Source of the DNA: Pedobacter psychroterrae
GTDB lineage: Bacteria > Bacteroidota > Bacteroidia > Sphingobacteriales > Sphingobacteriaceae
Assembly (NCBI RefSeq): GCF_004331695.1
Contig: NZ_SJSL01000009.1
Span: 62,001-126,000 of the forward strand
Length of the DNA: 64,000 bases
Direction: 5' to 3'
Shown: piece by piece, positions 1 through 8,279 of the stretch
How positions within the stretch are numbered: position 1 is the stretch's first letter
Layout of the letters: every line of letters starts with the position of its first letter
Program-made: the position numbers and the translations under genes
Notes under the pieces: generated by a model
Told to the model about the DNA's origin: nothing
Database searches by the model: none
The model's input: the letters and a program-made list of their open reading frames with translations, nothing else

Positions 1-1
1 C

Positions 2-1897
2 TTTGATATAGATCGCGGGCTGCGCCTGGATTCTGCCGAGGCGATCTTCAAAATCATATTGTCCAAAAAGAAGCATTATGGCCCTGCCCACAATGGGCTT
101 TCTGCTGTGATCAAAAGCAAACGCATTCCTTACCTGCAGGTTTTCGATTCTATAACCAATGTATTGAAGCATACCACCATCACCGATCCTGAAAACTTTA
201 ACAAGGTATTTCCTGATGTGGCCTATTACCAGGGAGCAACTGCAAAGGCAATGGTGTGGAACCAATTGTACACCTCCGTAGTCTATTTTCCGTTTCTATC
301 CAAACAGCATAATTATTTCAGGATTCCGCCTTTACACCATGATCTCGCCATTACTATGAACTCGCCTTCATTTCGGTATATGACCACATTTGACAACAGG
401 CAGTGGATGGATATCCGTGGCGTAGGCAGCGGTGCTGCAGCGATAGAATATGCGGAGCGGGGCGCTTTCCTGGAGCGCAATGTGGTGTTGCATGAGTATG
501 CCCATCTGTTTCATGGTACCGTGCTTACCGATGCAGAGAGCAGGAAAATCCGGGCTTTGTACTATAATGCCATGAAAGAAAAGCGTACGCTTGATTACTA
601 TTCCCAAAATAATGAAAGCGAATACTTTGCGCAGACTTATCCCGCCTATTTTGAAGCGGTAAAGGTGCACCCGCTTGATTTTAAATCAATGAATACTACA
701 GCTGATCTTAAAGCCAAAGATCCGGCAATGTACCAGTTTCTGGACCAGATGGTCAAAAAGGAAAAAGCTTACCTGGCCGGCGATAAAAAAGCAATGGCCA
801 GCAATTGGGCAGAGGTGTATGTAAACCTGAGCAACAGGAACGGCAATTCCCCTATTGCAACCAGGTATCTGGATACAGCACTGACTTATGACGGCAGATA
901 TTTGCCCGCCTATCTGGCTATGGCCCGGCTAAAGCAGTTTAACAAGGATTTTAAGGCAGCAGAAGCATGGTTGGTAAAGGCAAAAGAATTAGACCCGAAA
1001 TATGCACCTACATATGCTGCTTATGCTGCGCTAACAGCTTCCCGGTTGGCGGCAGGAGATCTGGATGAAAAAAAGGCGCTCGCCATACAGACCGCTTATC
1101 TGCAACAGTCCATTGAACTGGAAGATGATTATCAGGAGCTTGCCCGGTTAAATCTATTATTAAGAGAACTATATCGGAAAAATGCGCTGTTTGCTGAGGC
1201 AATAAAGGTGGCAGATCAATATGTCAGGACCGGAGCCACTGTTTCCACCTATCTGAGGGACAGAAGAGATGAGGCAATCGCCTTTTCAGCGGTGCTAAAG
1301 ACAGGCATGGGGAATAAAGCAGCAGTTGCGGTGTTAAAAAACCTGGTGGACCAGAAACCGCAGAATTTCGAGTTCAGGAATATGTATGCCGATGCGCTGG
1401 CTGCAAATGAGGATTATACAGGGGCAATCGCCACCCTTCAGCAGGCACAACGCATACTAAACGCCTCGGGTAATGCCAGATCAGATTACAACCTGAGGAT
1501 TGCTGAGTATTATCATGCGATCAATGAAAAGGATAGTCTGTTGGCCTATCTAAGTCCATTCCTGAGGGATAAATCTTCTGTTCGCGGTGCAGACCAGTTC
1601 AGGTATATTAATCTGCTCATCAAAACAGGGCACAAAGATAAAGCTGCTGAGCTGTTCAGTACCCTGAGTGCAAAAGGAGATAATCCATATAAAGCGGCCT
1701 ATTTTTATACACAGGGGAAATTAAGTGCAGCCGAAGGAAGGTCAGCCGAAAGTGCAGCCTTTTATGAGAAGGCCATTCAGGCCAATCCATACTATACCCA
1801 GGCCTACAAGGACCTGATAGCCTTTGCGAAGGATGCAAAACTTAGCAATAAGGTTAAAGAAATGCAAGGCATGATGAAAAGTATGGATTTAAAATAA
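2..1897 (+). CDS. HEXXH metallopeptidase-like protein with TPR repeats, 5' truncated by the window
   Basis: The reading frame is open to the left edge. A TTG at 59 is in frame but unlikely to be the start, because protein-like sequence precedes it, so the N-terminus is missing. Counting from that TTG, residues 145-149 read HEYAH in the context VVLHEYAHLFHG, a zinc-binding HEXXH helix. About 40 residues later comes NESEYFAQTYPAYF, whose glutamate fits the third zinc ligand of gluzincins; the arrangement resembles the ATLF (anthrax lethal factor-like) peptidase family. From about residue 240 onward the protein is helical TPR-type sequence, ending in SAAFYEKAIQANPYYTQAYK. I infer a zincin domain joined to a TPR scaffold, with unknown substrate. 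A signal peptide cannot be judged. Confidence is high for a real gene, moderate for peptidase activity. Confidence 0.85.
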   Translation, partial: FDIDRGLRLDSAEAIFKIILSKKKHYGPAHNGLSAVIKSKRIPYLQVFDSITNVLKHTTITDPENFNKVFPDVAYYQGATAKAMVWNQLYTSVVYFPFLSKQHNYFRIPPLHHDLAITMNSPSFRYMTTFDNRQWMDIRGVGSGAAAIEYAERGAFLERNVVLHEYAHLFHGTVLTDAESRKIRALYYNAMKEKRTLDYYSQNNESEYFAQTYPAYFEAVKVHPLDFKSMNTTADLKAKDPAMYQFLDQMVKKEKAYLAGDKKAMASNWAEVYVNLSNRNGNSPIATRYLDTALTYDGRYLPAYLAMARLKQFNKDFKAAEAWLVKAKELDPKYAPTYAAYAALTASRLAAGDLDEKKALAIQTAYLQQSIELEDDYQELARLNLLLRELYRKNALFAEAIKVADQYVRTGATVSTYLRDRRDEAIAFSAVLKTGMGNKAAVAVLKNLVDQKPQNFEFRNMYADALAANEDYTGAIATLQQAQRILNASGNARSDYNLRIAEYYHAINEKDSLLAYLSPFLRDKSSVRGADQFRYINLLIKTGHKDKAAELFSTLSAKGDNPYKAAYFYTQGKLSAAEGRSAESAAFYEKAIQANPYYTQAYKDLIAFAKDAKLSNKVKEMQGMMKSMDLK

Positions 1898-1944
1898 CCG
1901 ATATTTTTTACGAAAAAAAGACTATTAAAAGACAATTTTAGTAT

Positions 1945-1972
1945 TACTTTTGCATAGTGTAATTATTACACT
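1945..1972 (+). promoter_or_regulatory. Candidate promoter -7 element with overlapping palindromic operator for the MFS gene
   Basis: TACTTTTG at 1945-1952 matches the Bacteroidetes -7 element TAnnTTTG. Just downstream, 1956-1972 reads AGTGTAATTATTACACT, with perfect 7-bp arms around a 3-bp centre. No clear -33 element was found. A dyad over the expected transcription start is typical of a local repressor site, but no regulator gene is adjacent. The function is inferred from position only. Confidence 0.5.
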
Positions 1973-2005
1973 AACTAAGGTGTATTTACCCTTCAAAAGT
2001 ATGTT

Positions 2006-3187
2006 ATGAAAAAGAGCTTGCTTACATTGACCCTCGGCGGACTGGGTATCGGAATCACAGAATTTGTGATGATGGGGCTACTGCCTGACATTGCCAAAGA
2101 CCTTCATATCTCCATTCCACAGGCCGGCCACCTGATATCAGCCTATGCGCTTGGTGTAGTGATCGGGGCACCCTTGCTGATTGTGATAGCCGGAAGCTAT
2201 CCGCCAAAAAAGATACTGATTGTTCTGATGATGATGTTTACGGGATTCAATGCACTATCTGCATTCGCACCTGACTATAGCACTATGTTCATCGCACGCT
2301 TGCTTGCAGGCTTGCCCCATGGTGCCTTTTTTGGGGTAGGTTCAGTGGTGGCCAGCAGATTGGCCGATAAAGGAAAAGAAGCACAGTCCGTATCGCTGAT
2401 GTTTGCCGGTCTTACCGTAGCCAATATCCTTGGGGTGCCGCTGGGTACCTATATAGGGCATAACTTTTCATGGAGATATACTTTTGTCATCATTGTCATA
2501 GTCGGGTTGATTACCTTATTGAGCCTTAAATATTGGATGCCAGCTATGCCGGCTACCAAAAATAGAGACCTGGGCAAAGAACTGAACTTCTTTAAACTAC
2601 CAGAATCATGGCTGATTATTCTGATGATTGCCATCGGAACAGGCGGCTTATTCTCCTGGTACAGTTATATTGCTCCATTGCTTACGGAAGTATCAGGTTT
2701 CCAGGCTAGCAGCATCACCTATATATTGGTGATAGCAGGAGCGGGGATGATGGTAGGTAACTTCATTGGGGGCAGGCTTGCAGATAAGTTTTCACCTGCC
2801 AAGGCAACCATCACTTTGCTGATCGCGATGTCGATATCTTTGGTTATCGTACATTATGTATCGTCCAATCAGATCATGGCCCTTGTAATGACCTTCGTAA
2901 CGGGTGCCATTGCATTTGCGGCAGCTTCGCCTATCCAGATGCTAATGATCAATACAGCAAAAGGTTCAGAAATGCTGGCGGCATCAGTCAGCCAGGCCAG
3001 CTTCAATATCGGAAATGCTTTGGGTGCTTTTCTCGGTGGCCTGCCCTTACTAGCAGGTTATGACTATACCTCTCCAGTGGCTGTTGGTGCTGTAATGGCA
3101 TTAACAGGTGCAGCATTTGCCTGGATGCTAATTGCCAGGGGCAGCAGGTCGGCCAAGTTTTCTTATGCTAAAACCGCTAGTGCTTAG
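2006..3187 (+). CDS. MFS transporter, AraJ/drug-efflux type
   Basis: A 393-residue inner-membrane protein with the usual 12 hydrophobic segments. The N-terminus (GGLGIGITEFVMMGLLPDIA) and the second-segment region (SAYALGVVIGAPLLIV) are typical of the AraJ/YdhP-like DHA1 branch of the major facilitator superfamily, which exports sugars, nucleosides or drugs using the proton gradient. The length is normal. The start at 2006 leaves a 30-nt leader after the dyad at 1956-1972, so the gene may be repressed and substrate-induced. Its stop overlaps the stop of the convergent thioredoxin-like gene in the sequence TTAG. Substrate cannot be predicted. Confidence 0.9.
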   Translation: MKKSLLTLTLGGLGIGITEFVMMGLLPDIAKDLHISIPQAGHLISAYALGVVIGAPLLIVIAGSYPPKKILIVLMMMFTGFNALSAFAPDYSTMFIARLLAGLPHGAFFGVGSVVASRLADKGKEAQSVSLMFAGLTVANILGVPLGTYIGHNFSWRYTFVIIVIVGLITLLSLKYWMPAMPATKNRDLGKELNFFKLPESWLIILMIAIGTGGLFSWYSYIAPLLTEVSGFQASSITYILVIAGAGMMVGNFIGGRLADKFSPAKATITLLIAMSISLVIVHYVSSNQIMALVMTFVTGAIAFAAASPIQMLMINTAKGSEMLAASVSQASFNIGNALGAFLGGLPLLAGYDYTSPVAVGAVMALTGAAFAWMLIARGSRSAKFSYAKTASA

Positions 3188-3669
3188 TTTTTGATCAGCG
3201 CAAGGAATTTAGGCAGGTCCTTGTCATTGCTAGACCAAAAAATAAGCTTTTTATCCTGTCCGTAGAGATACAGGGCGGGATATTGCTTAGGATGAAAAAG
3301 CGGAAGAAATACGTGGTCCTTATCCTGCAGCACCGTCACATTTTTCATAGCCAATAATGGCTTGCCATATTTGTTCATGAAATAATTTATAGACGTTTGC
3401 TCATCATGGGTGACCAGATATAAATCTATATGCCCCAGTTCTTTACTCCTTTTAGACAGTTCGGCAGCTACTTTCTGACAATGGCCACAGGTAGCATCAA
3501 AAAACATGATGAGTGATTTTTTGCCTTTACTAATCTGTTCAGTCGTAAAAGTCTTGCCATCAGTTTTGTAAAAAACAGCCTTTGGGAGGTCTGACCCTTT
3601 CATTAGTTCCTGTGAACGGACCGCAAGAAAGCAAGAAGAAAACAGCAGGATCAACAGAAAATGTTTCAT
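3184..3669 (-). CDS. Secreted thioredoxin-like protein (TlpA/AhpC-TSA type)
   Basis: The 161-residue product has a Sec signal peptide (MKHFLLILLFSSCFLAVRSQ) followed by a thioredoxin-fold domain. The active-site motif is FFDATCGHCQKVA, with CGHC as the redox pair. The C-terminal part (YPALYLYGQDKKLIFWSSND) carries the cis-proline loop. It should act in the periplasm in disulfide reduction or exchange. Near the cleavage site the SSC could also be a lipobox, so it may be membrane-anchored. It is convergent with the MFS gene, sharing a 4-bp TTAG overlap of the two stop codons, and is probably monocistronic. Confidence 0.88.
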   Translation of the reverse strand: MKHFLLILLFSSCFLAVRSQELMKGSDLPKAVFYKTDGKTFTTEQISKGKKSLIMFFDATCGHCQKVAAELSKRSKELGHIDLYLVTHDEQTSINYFMNKYGKPLLAMKNVTVLQDKDHVFLPLFHPKQYPALYLYGQDKKLIFWSSNDKDLPKFLALIKN

Positions 3670-3672
3670 ATC

Positions 3673-3689
3673 GTTACAATTATTGCAAC
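3673..3689. promoter_or_regulatory. Near-palindrome upstream of the thioredoxin-like gene
   Basis: GTTACAAT-T-ATTGCAAC has 8-bp arms with one mismatch and ends 3 bp before the minus-strand start codon at 3669. Its core (CAATTATTG) resembles that of the MFS-gene dyad at 1956-1972 (TAATTATTA). It may be an operator, or an AT-rich coincidence. Confidence 0.3.
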
Positions 3690-3785
3690 GAATATCAGCT
3701 TCTTTACAAAGATTTATGTCATTTTAAAATCTAAATTTCGCAAATTTGAATCCTGACCACACAATGTAAACCTTTAGCAATACTT

Positions 3786-6080
3786 ATGAAACCGTATGTC
3801 TATACTTTTTTAATTCTCATTATTTTTACACTTTATCAATGCCAAACTTATAAGCCACTTTCAAAATCAGCTGAATTTAAACCGGCACCTGTCAGCCTGG
3901 ATTCATCGCCGGTGATAGCGGCATCCGAATCCATTTCAAAGATGAAAGTAGAAGAAGGCTTTGAAGTGCAACTGATTGCTTCAGAACCCCTGGTAAGTAC
4001 TCCTGTGGCCATGTCCTTTGATCAGAAAGGACGGATGTGGGTAGTAGAAATGAGCGGCTATATGCCGGATAGTTTAGGAACAGGAGAAGATCTCCCGAGT
4101 GGGAAGATCGTGATCCTTGCCGATAAAAATAAGGATGGGGTCTTTGATGAAAGAACAGTATTTCTTGATCAATTGGTATTGCCAAGGGCAATCTGCTTGA
4201 TAGACAGTGGAATTTTGGTGGCTGAACCACCAAGACTATGGTATTACGACATTAAAGACGGAAAGCCGGTAAACAAAGTACTGGTCGATGCGAAGTATGC
4301 CGTTGACGGCAACGTAGAGCACCAGCCAAATGGTTTACTAAGGGCAATGGACAACTGGATCTACAATGCTAAATCCAGCAAGCGTTATAGAAAAATTAAC
4401 CGAGAATGGATCATTCAGGATACCCATTTCCGTGGACAGTGGGGCATTACCCAGGACGATCACGGCCGTCTTTATTACAATGGCAACTCTACGAATTTAG
4501 TTGGCGATTATTTTTCTCCGGGATTTGGCTCGAGCAATAAAAATCAGCATGATGTAAACGGCTATACAGAACGGACGGTAGCTGATAACCGGGTGTACCC
4601 GATCAGGCCTACTCCAGGTGTAAACAGGGGATATAGCAAAGGTACGCTGGACGATAGTCTGCGGCTTACCAATTTTACTGCTGCCTGCGGACCTGTTATT
4701 TACAGAGGTGATCTTTTTGGAGACGCTTACCAGTTTAATGCTTTCGTAGCCGAACCTTCAGCCAACCTTATCAAGCGCAATGTGCTTACACAAAGTGGCT
4801 TTGTAGTAAAAGGAACCCAGGCATACAAAGGCAAAGAATTTTTGGCCAGTCTCGACGAGCGTTTCCGGCCTGTTAACTTATACAATGGTCCAGATGGTGC
4901 ATTATATGTATTGGATATGTACCGGGGCATTATCCAGCATAAAACCTATGTAACGCCCTACTTGTCTGAACAATTCAAGCGCAGAGATTTGTCTGCGCCG
5001 CTCAACTGTGGCCGTATTTATAAGATAGTCCCTAAAAACAAGAAAGCGACACCTGTTGTCCTTCCGGATGATTCAAGACAATTGGTTTCTTTGTTGGGTC
5101 ATGCCAGTGGGTATGTGCGCGACATGGCACAGCAGCTATTGATAGATAAAAAAGATAAAACAGTTATCCCTTACCTGGAGCAGGCTTTAAAAAACTCTGC
5201 AAATCCGATGCAGGTAATCCATTCCATGTGGGTATTGGAAGGATTAAATGGGTTGCAAACCAATGAAGTGCTTGCTTTGTTAAAAAGTACTCAGTGGCCC
5301 GTAAGGATGCAGGCATTAACAGTGCTTCCATCAGTGATCAACAGTTCTTCCTATGGTTATTATGCAACTGCGCTGCAGGAGCTACTCAGGCAGAATGATG
5401 AGCTTTCGGCACCATATCTTGGCTACCTTGCTTATTACCTGAAGCCATTTGATGAAGTAGCGGCAAATGATATTTTGATCTCCCTGACAAAAAAATATCC
5501 GGACAATAAGTTTGTAGCGGATGCGGTGATCAGCAATCAGGCTTACCGTGAGCAAGCATTTGAAAATACAATTGCGAAGCTTGTTCCCGATTCTAATCTG
5601 GCAATACGCAAGCAACTGAGCAATGTGATCTCCAGGTTTAAGAGTGCCCAGAAGAACCGCGACCCGCAATTGCTGGCCAAACAGTATCCTAAAGGTGCAA
5701 TGCTGTTCAAATCCAGCTGCCAGACTTGCCATGCAGTCGACGGAAATGGGATACAGTCACTGGCACCACCGCTCAATAAATCCGCATGGGTAACCGGTAA
5801 TAAGAATAAACTTATTTCTATTGTGTTATATGGACTTACCGGGCCTATAAATGTAAATGGCCATGTGTATCAGGCTCCGGAGATCTCAGGAGATATGCCG
5901 GGCATAGGGCATAGTGAAGAAATCACTGACGAAGACATTGCCGAGGTGTTAAGTTTTATCAGAAGCTCATGGCAAAACGATGCTGCTAAAATAGCGGTAA
6001 AAGATATAGCCAACATTCGCGAGAAATATAAGGGGCGTAAAAGTGCATTTACGCAGGAAGAGTTAACCACAGTCCAATAA
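3786..6080 (+). CDS. PVC-type membrane-bound dehydrogenase with HEAT-like repeats and C-terminal cytochrome c
   Basis: A 764-residue lipoprotein (MKPYVYTFLILIIFTLYQC, lipobox LYQC). Residues about 50-410 form a beta-propeller of the PVC-type dehydrogenase family (MKVEEGFEVQLIASEPLVSTP; GPDGALYVLDMYRGIIQ). Residues about 430-620 look like helical HEAT-type repeats, and the last 130 carry a class I cytochrome c with SCQTCHAVDGNG as heme site and DMPG as probable distal methionine. The family oxidises sugars or alcohols in the periplasm and passes electrons to its heme. It stands alone between a divergent thioredoxin-like gene and a convergent lipoprotein gene. Substrate is unknown. Confidence 0.88.
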   Translation: MKPYVYTFLILIIFTLYQCQTYKPLSKSAEFKPAPVSLDSSPVIAASESISKMKVEEGFEVQLIASEPLVSTPVAMSFDQKGRMWVVEMSGYMPDSLGTGEDLPSGKIVILADKNKDGVFDERTVFLDQLVLPRAICLIDSGILVAEPPRLWYYDIKDGKPVNKVLVDAKYAVDGNVEHQPNGLLRAMDNWIYNAKSSKRYRKINREWIIQDTHFRGQWGITQDDHGRLYYNGNSTNLVGDYFSPGFGSSNKNQHDVNGYTERTVADNRVYPIRPTPGVNRGYSKGTLDDSLRLTNFTAACGPVIYRGDLFGDAYQFNAFVAEPSANLIKRNVLTQSGFVVKGTQAYKGKEFLASLDERFRPVNLYNGPDGALYVLDMYRGIIQHKTYVTPYLSEQFKRRDLSAPLNCGRIYKIVPKNKKATPVVLPDDSRQLVSLLGHASGYVRDMAQQLLIDKKDKTVIPYLEQALKNSANPMQVIHSMWVLEGLNGLQTNEVLALLKSTQWPVRMQALTVLPSVINSSSYGYYATALQELLRQNDELSAPYLGYLAYYLKPFDEVAANDILISLTKKYPDNKFVADAVISNQAYREQAFENTIAKLVPDSNLAIRKQLSNVISRFKSAQKNRDPQLLAKQYPKGAMLFKSSCQTCHAVDGNGIQSLAPPLNKSAWVTGNKNKLISIVLYGLTGPINVNGHVYQAPEISGDMPGIGHSEEITDEDIAEVLSFIRSSWQNDAAKIAVKDIANIREKYKGRKSAFTQEELTTVQ

Positions 6081-6093
6081 ACAATGTTTTATG

Positions 6094-6131
6094 TCCCGAC
6101 AGTTACCGCATGCGTACGGTTCCTGCCGGGA
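6094..6131. terminator. Imperfect hairpin between convergent genes
   Basis: Arms 6094-6110 (TCCCGACAGTTACCGCA) and 6115-6131 (TACGGTTCCTGCCGGGA) pair with about four mismatches or wobbles around the loop TGCG, followed on the plus strand by ACATTTTTA. It lies between two converging genes (stops at 6080 and 6162) and probably terminates both. Confidence 0.6.
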
Positions 6132-6161
6132 ACATTTTTATAGGGAGATATAGGGTATTAA

Positions 6162-6878
6162 TTAATTGCTGATCACTAGTCCGCCAAAAGGCTGCTCTAT
6201 TTCCAGAGGGGTAAGCAAACCTTTAGAAATTACGGTATAAAACTTTCCTTTTTTAATGTCTACATTAGGCAGGTCCTTATTAATGGTAGCTCCTGTTACT
6301 TTGTCCCTGATCTGCAGGGTATATACTTTAGGATTAATCTCTACAAATGCACTGGCCGATTTGTAAGTTTTATCAGATACTACGGCAGCACTGTCTTTAG
6401 CTACCAGGCTCAGGGCAGGTGCGTCAGGAGACAGGTTTATAAAGCGTATGTATGCCTTTTCTACAGAAAGTGTCCTGATGTCATCGTTGATTACCAGGTA
6501 TTCGAGTCCGGCACCTTTACCGATGGCAAACATCGAATAGATTTTGTCTTTTTCAAAAGCAAAATCTTTGGTAAGCAGGCTTTCCGTATTACTTTCGGTA
6601 GTAAGTTTAGCAGTGTAAGTACCTGATTTTACCTGGAAGTAATTGATGGTACCTCCAAAAGGCAAGGCCCCATTGTTGACCCGGTTTTGATTCAGGTACA
6701 AGTTGAAAGTACCTAAGGTAGGAGAGGTGTTGGTAATACTAAGGAATGAAATATCAACTTCTTCAATCGGCTCTTTTTTGCAGGAAATAAATAGTGTTGT
6801 GCTCAGGAGCATTATCAAAGTAACAATGCCTGTGGTCAACTTGTTGAATGAAGGCTTTTGAGTAGAGAGTTTCATCAT
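6162..6878 (-). CDS. DUF4397 domain lipoprotein
   Basis: The 238-residue product has a hydrophobic leader and lipobox-like LFISC followed by KKEP, so it is probably an outer-membrane or surface lipoprotein. The body is all-beta and matches DUF4397: YIRFINLSPDAPALSLVAKD is the usual core, followed by YTLQIRDKVTGATINKDLPNVDIKKGKFYTV. DUF4397 proteins are common in Bacteroidetes and have no assigned biochemical role. The start codon at 6878 is followed by a positively charged n-region (MMKLSTQKPSFNK). The upstream region contains the TTGTTAA/TTAACAA inverted repeat at 6905-6928. Confidence 0.85.
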   Translation of the reverse strand: MMKLSTQKPSFNKLTTGIVTLIMLLSTTLFISCKKEPIEEVDISFLSITNTSPTLGTFNLYLNQNRVNNGALPFGGTINYFQVKSGTYTAKLTTESNTESLLTKDFAFEKDKIYSMFAIGKGAGLEYLVINDDIRTLSVEKAYIRFINLSPDAPALSLVAKDSAAVVSDKTYKSASAFVEINPKVYTLQIRDKVTGATINKDLPNVDIKKGKFYTVISKGLLTPLEIEQPFGGLVISN

Positions 6879-6904
6879 GAATTGGGCTTAATTTATATAT
6901 TTAA

Positions 6905-6928
6905 TTGTTAAACGCTCAAACTTAACAA
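6905..6928. repeat. Inverted repeat TTGTTAA-N10-TTAACAA
   Basis: Perfect 7-bp arms at 6905-6911 and 6922-6928. It lies about 27 bp upstream of the DUF4397 gene start and 37 bp before the 11-bp repeat array, whose units also contain TGTTAA. It may be an operator for the lipoprotein gene or an outlying member of the array. Confidence 0.5.
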
Positions 6929-6964
6929 ATCGCTACAGGTATTAGAAAATAAACTCGTCTGCTT

Positions 6965-7019
6965 TGTGTAAAACTTGTTAAAAACAGGTGGATAACTTGT
7001 TAAGAACTTGTTTATAAGT
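6965..7019 (+). repeat. Five 11-bp direct repeats resembling a DnaA-box array
   Basis: The units are TGTGTAAAACT, TGTTAAAAACA, GGTGGATAACT, TGTTAAGAACT and TGTTTATAAGT, starting at 6965, 6976, 6987, 6998 and 7009 without any change of spacing. Each begins with a 9-mer similar to the DnaA box TGTGGATAA: the third matches 8 of 9, the others 6 or 7 of 9. Nine-mers separated by 2 bp are the known layout of DnaA oligomerisation arrays in E. coli oriC. The array is followed by the AT-rich tract 7018-7035. It could be a replication origin element or a cluster of sites for another regulator. Confidence 0.7.
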
Positions 7020-7041
7020 ATTTTATATTTTATTTGCATTT

Positions 7042-7449
7042 TAAGGGTATTTCTGGCTATATTAGATCTATCAATTACGGAGTACTTTGACAGTCTGAAG
7101 AAAATCCAAAAAGAACACTTAGCCTACGGGCAGCAAGGTTCTGGAAATTTCGAAGATCAGCGGGAGAGGCCGGAGTTCAAAGGAGACAGAGAACGCGGTA
7201 CTTAAGGTTACCCTAGCTTTAGAGCGAAGGTATAACAGCTGCATCAGGACAGACATTACCTCATATGGTTTATTCTAAGGAAGACGCCATTAAGCAGGAA
7301 TTTAGACGGGTTTCAAAGTTTTTAGGAACTAAGACAACTACGAAATGTCAGGAACAGACGAATTGATAACTTTTCTCACTGCTAAGGCGGTAAAAAAGTG
7401 AAAACGGAGCGCAATAATCGAAAGAAGACAGCCTCCGTTTTCTTTTTTT
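7042..7449 (+). ncRNA. Candidate structured non-coding RNA of about 0.4 kb, family not recognised
   Basis: This part of the 746-bp gene-free stretch (6879-7624) contains no convincing protein. A possible promoter is TTG at 7008-7010, 18 bp, then TTTATTTG at 7029-7036, close to the Bacteroidetes consensus. The 3' end is a strong terminator at 7401-7449. Local helices are visible: GGTTACCCTAGC can pair with GCGAAGGTATAAC around 7207-7238, and TCACT with AGTGA just before the terminator. I compared it by eye with RNase P RNA, tmRNA, SRP RNA and 6S RNA and saw no diagnostic motif. The start is approximate. The rest of the stretch, 7450-7624, is AT-rich leader of the next gene. Confidence 0.45.
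7401..7449 (+). terminator. Strong intrinsic terminator
   Basis: AAAACGGAG (7401-7409) pairs perfectly with CTCCGTTTT (7433-7441), followed by C and seven T (7443-7449). The loop is long (23 nt). No protein gene ends just upstream, which implies a non-coding transcript. Confidence 0.75.
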
Positions 7450-7624
7450 ACCAGTTTATCCAGCTCACATCCCTTTTCTTATTAAATCCTACTTTTTCTG
7501 TAGAGTATATTTTCGTGTATTTATTTTTTAATGTGTGTTATTTATGTTACAATTCATGATAGTATTTATTTTGAAATGATAATTTTTAGATTCATATTTA
7601 TCAAACACACAAAACAAATATAAA

Positions 7625-8260
7625 ATGAAACGACAATTATTAACTGCTATGGCAGTAGTGCTATCCGTATGTGGATACGCCCAGACAAAAGGTACCAATG
7701 CTTTAGGATTTGGTGTAAATTTTAGCACTACGAAAAGTGAGCAAAACACCACTGGCTCAGGTCACGAATCAAAAAACAAAATCGCAACCTTCCAGCTTGG
7801 ATACGGACACTTTATTGCAGACAATAGCAAATTAGGTTTTAATGTGCTCTACGGTAAAACAGAAGTCCAGAATAGTGGCTATGAAAATAACGCAGAGGGT
7901 GAACGTGTAAGCGTAGCCCTTGACTACCAGCATTATTATCCGCTAATAAAGAAATTATACGCTTTTGCTGGCGGAAATGTTGGTTATGGCACTTACGACT
8001 ATACTTCGACATCAAATGATAATCAACATGACTATAGAACTAATGATTATTTTTTGGGTGCGCAGGGTGGCTTGACCTGGTTTTTTTCTAAAACATTTGC
8101 ACTGGAGACCTCACTGATAAATGCAAATTTTGGATATTCTGAGGTGAAATCGACAAATCAGGGCCCCAATAATAACACAGTCCAGTCCAGCACTAATTTC
8201 AACATCAACACCCAAGGTCAATTTACTAACCTCAACTTCAGAATTTACCTAATGTTCTAG
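7625..8260 (+). CDS. Outer membrane beta-barrel protein
   Basis: A 211-residue protein with signal peptide MKRQLLTAMAVVLSVCGYAQ. The mature part alternates polar and hydrophobic residues in amphipathic strands (LGFNVLYGKTEV, RVSVALDYQHYYPL, FAGGNVGYGTYDY) and ends FTNLNFRIYLMF, with the terminal phenylalanine used as a Bam recognition signal. It fits the small OmpW/OmpX-like barrel group common in Bacteroidetes. No ligand can be assigned. It is followed by the long inverted repeat 8280-8339 and is probably a single-gene unit. Confidence 0.85.
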   Translation: MKRQLLTAMAVVLSVCGYAQTKGTNALGFGVNFSTTKSEQNTTGSGHESKNKIATFQLGYGHFIADNSKLGFNVLYGKTEVQNSGYENNAEGERVSVALDYQHYYPLIKKLYAFAGGNVGYGTYDYTSTSNDNQHDYRTNDYFLGAQGGLTWFFSKTFALETSLINANFGYSEVKSTNQGPNNNTVQSSTNFNINTQGQFTNLNFRIYLMF

Positions 8261-8279
8261 TCAAGTTATAAACGTTTTT

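Noticed and set aside
7008..7205. A 65-codon plus-strand frame in the gene-free stretch
   Set aside because: It starts with TTG inside the 11-bp repeat array, has no family resemblance, and its C-terminal part is highly charged and unusual; the region is better explained as a non-coding transcript.
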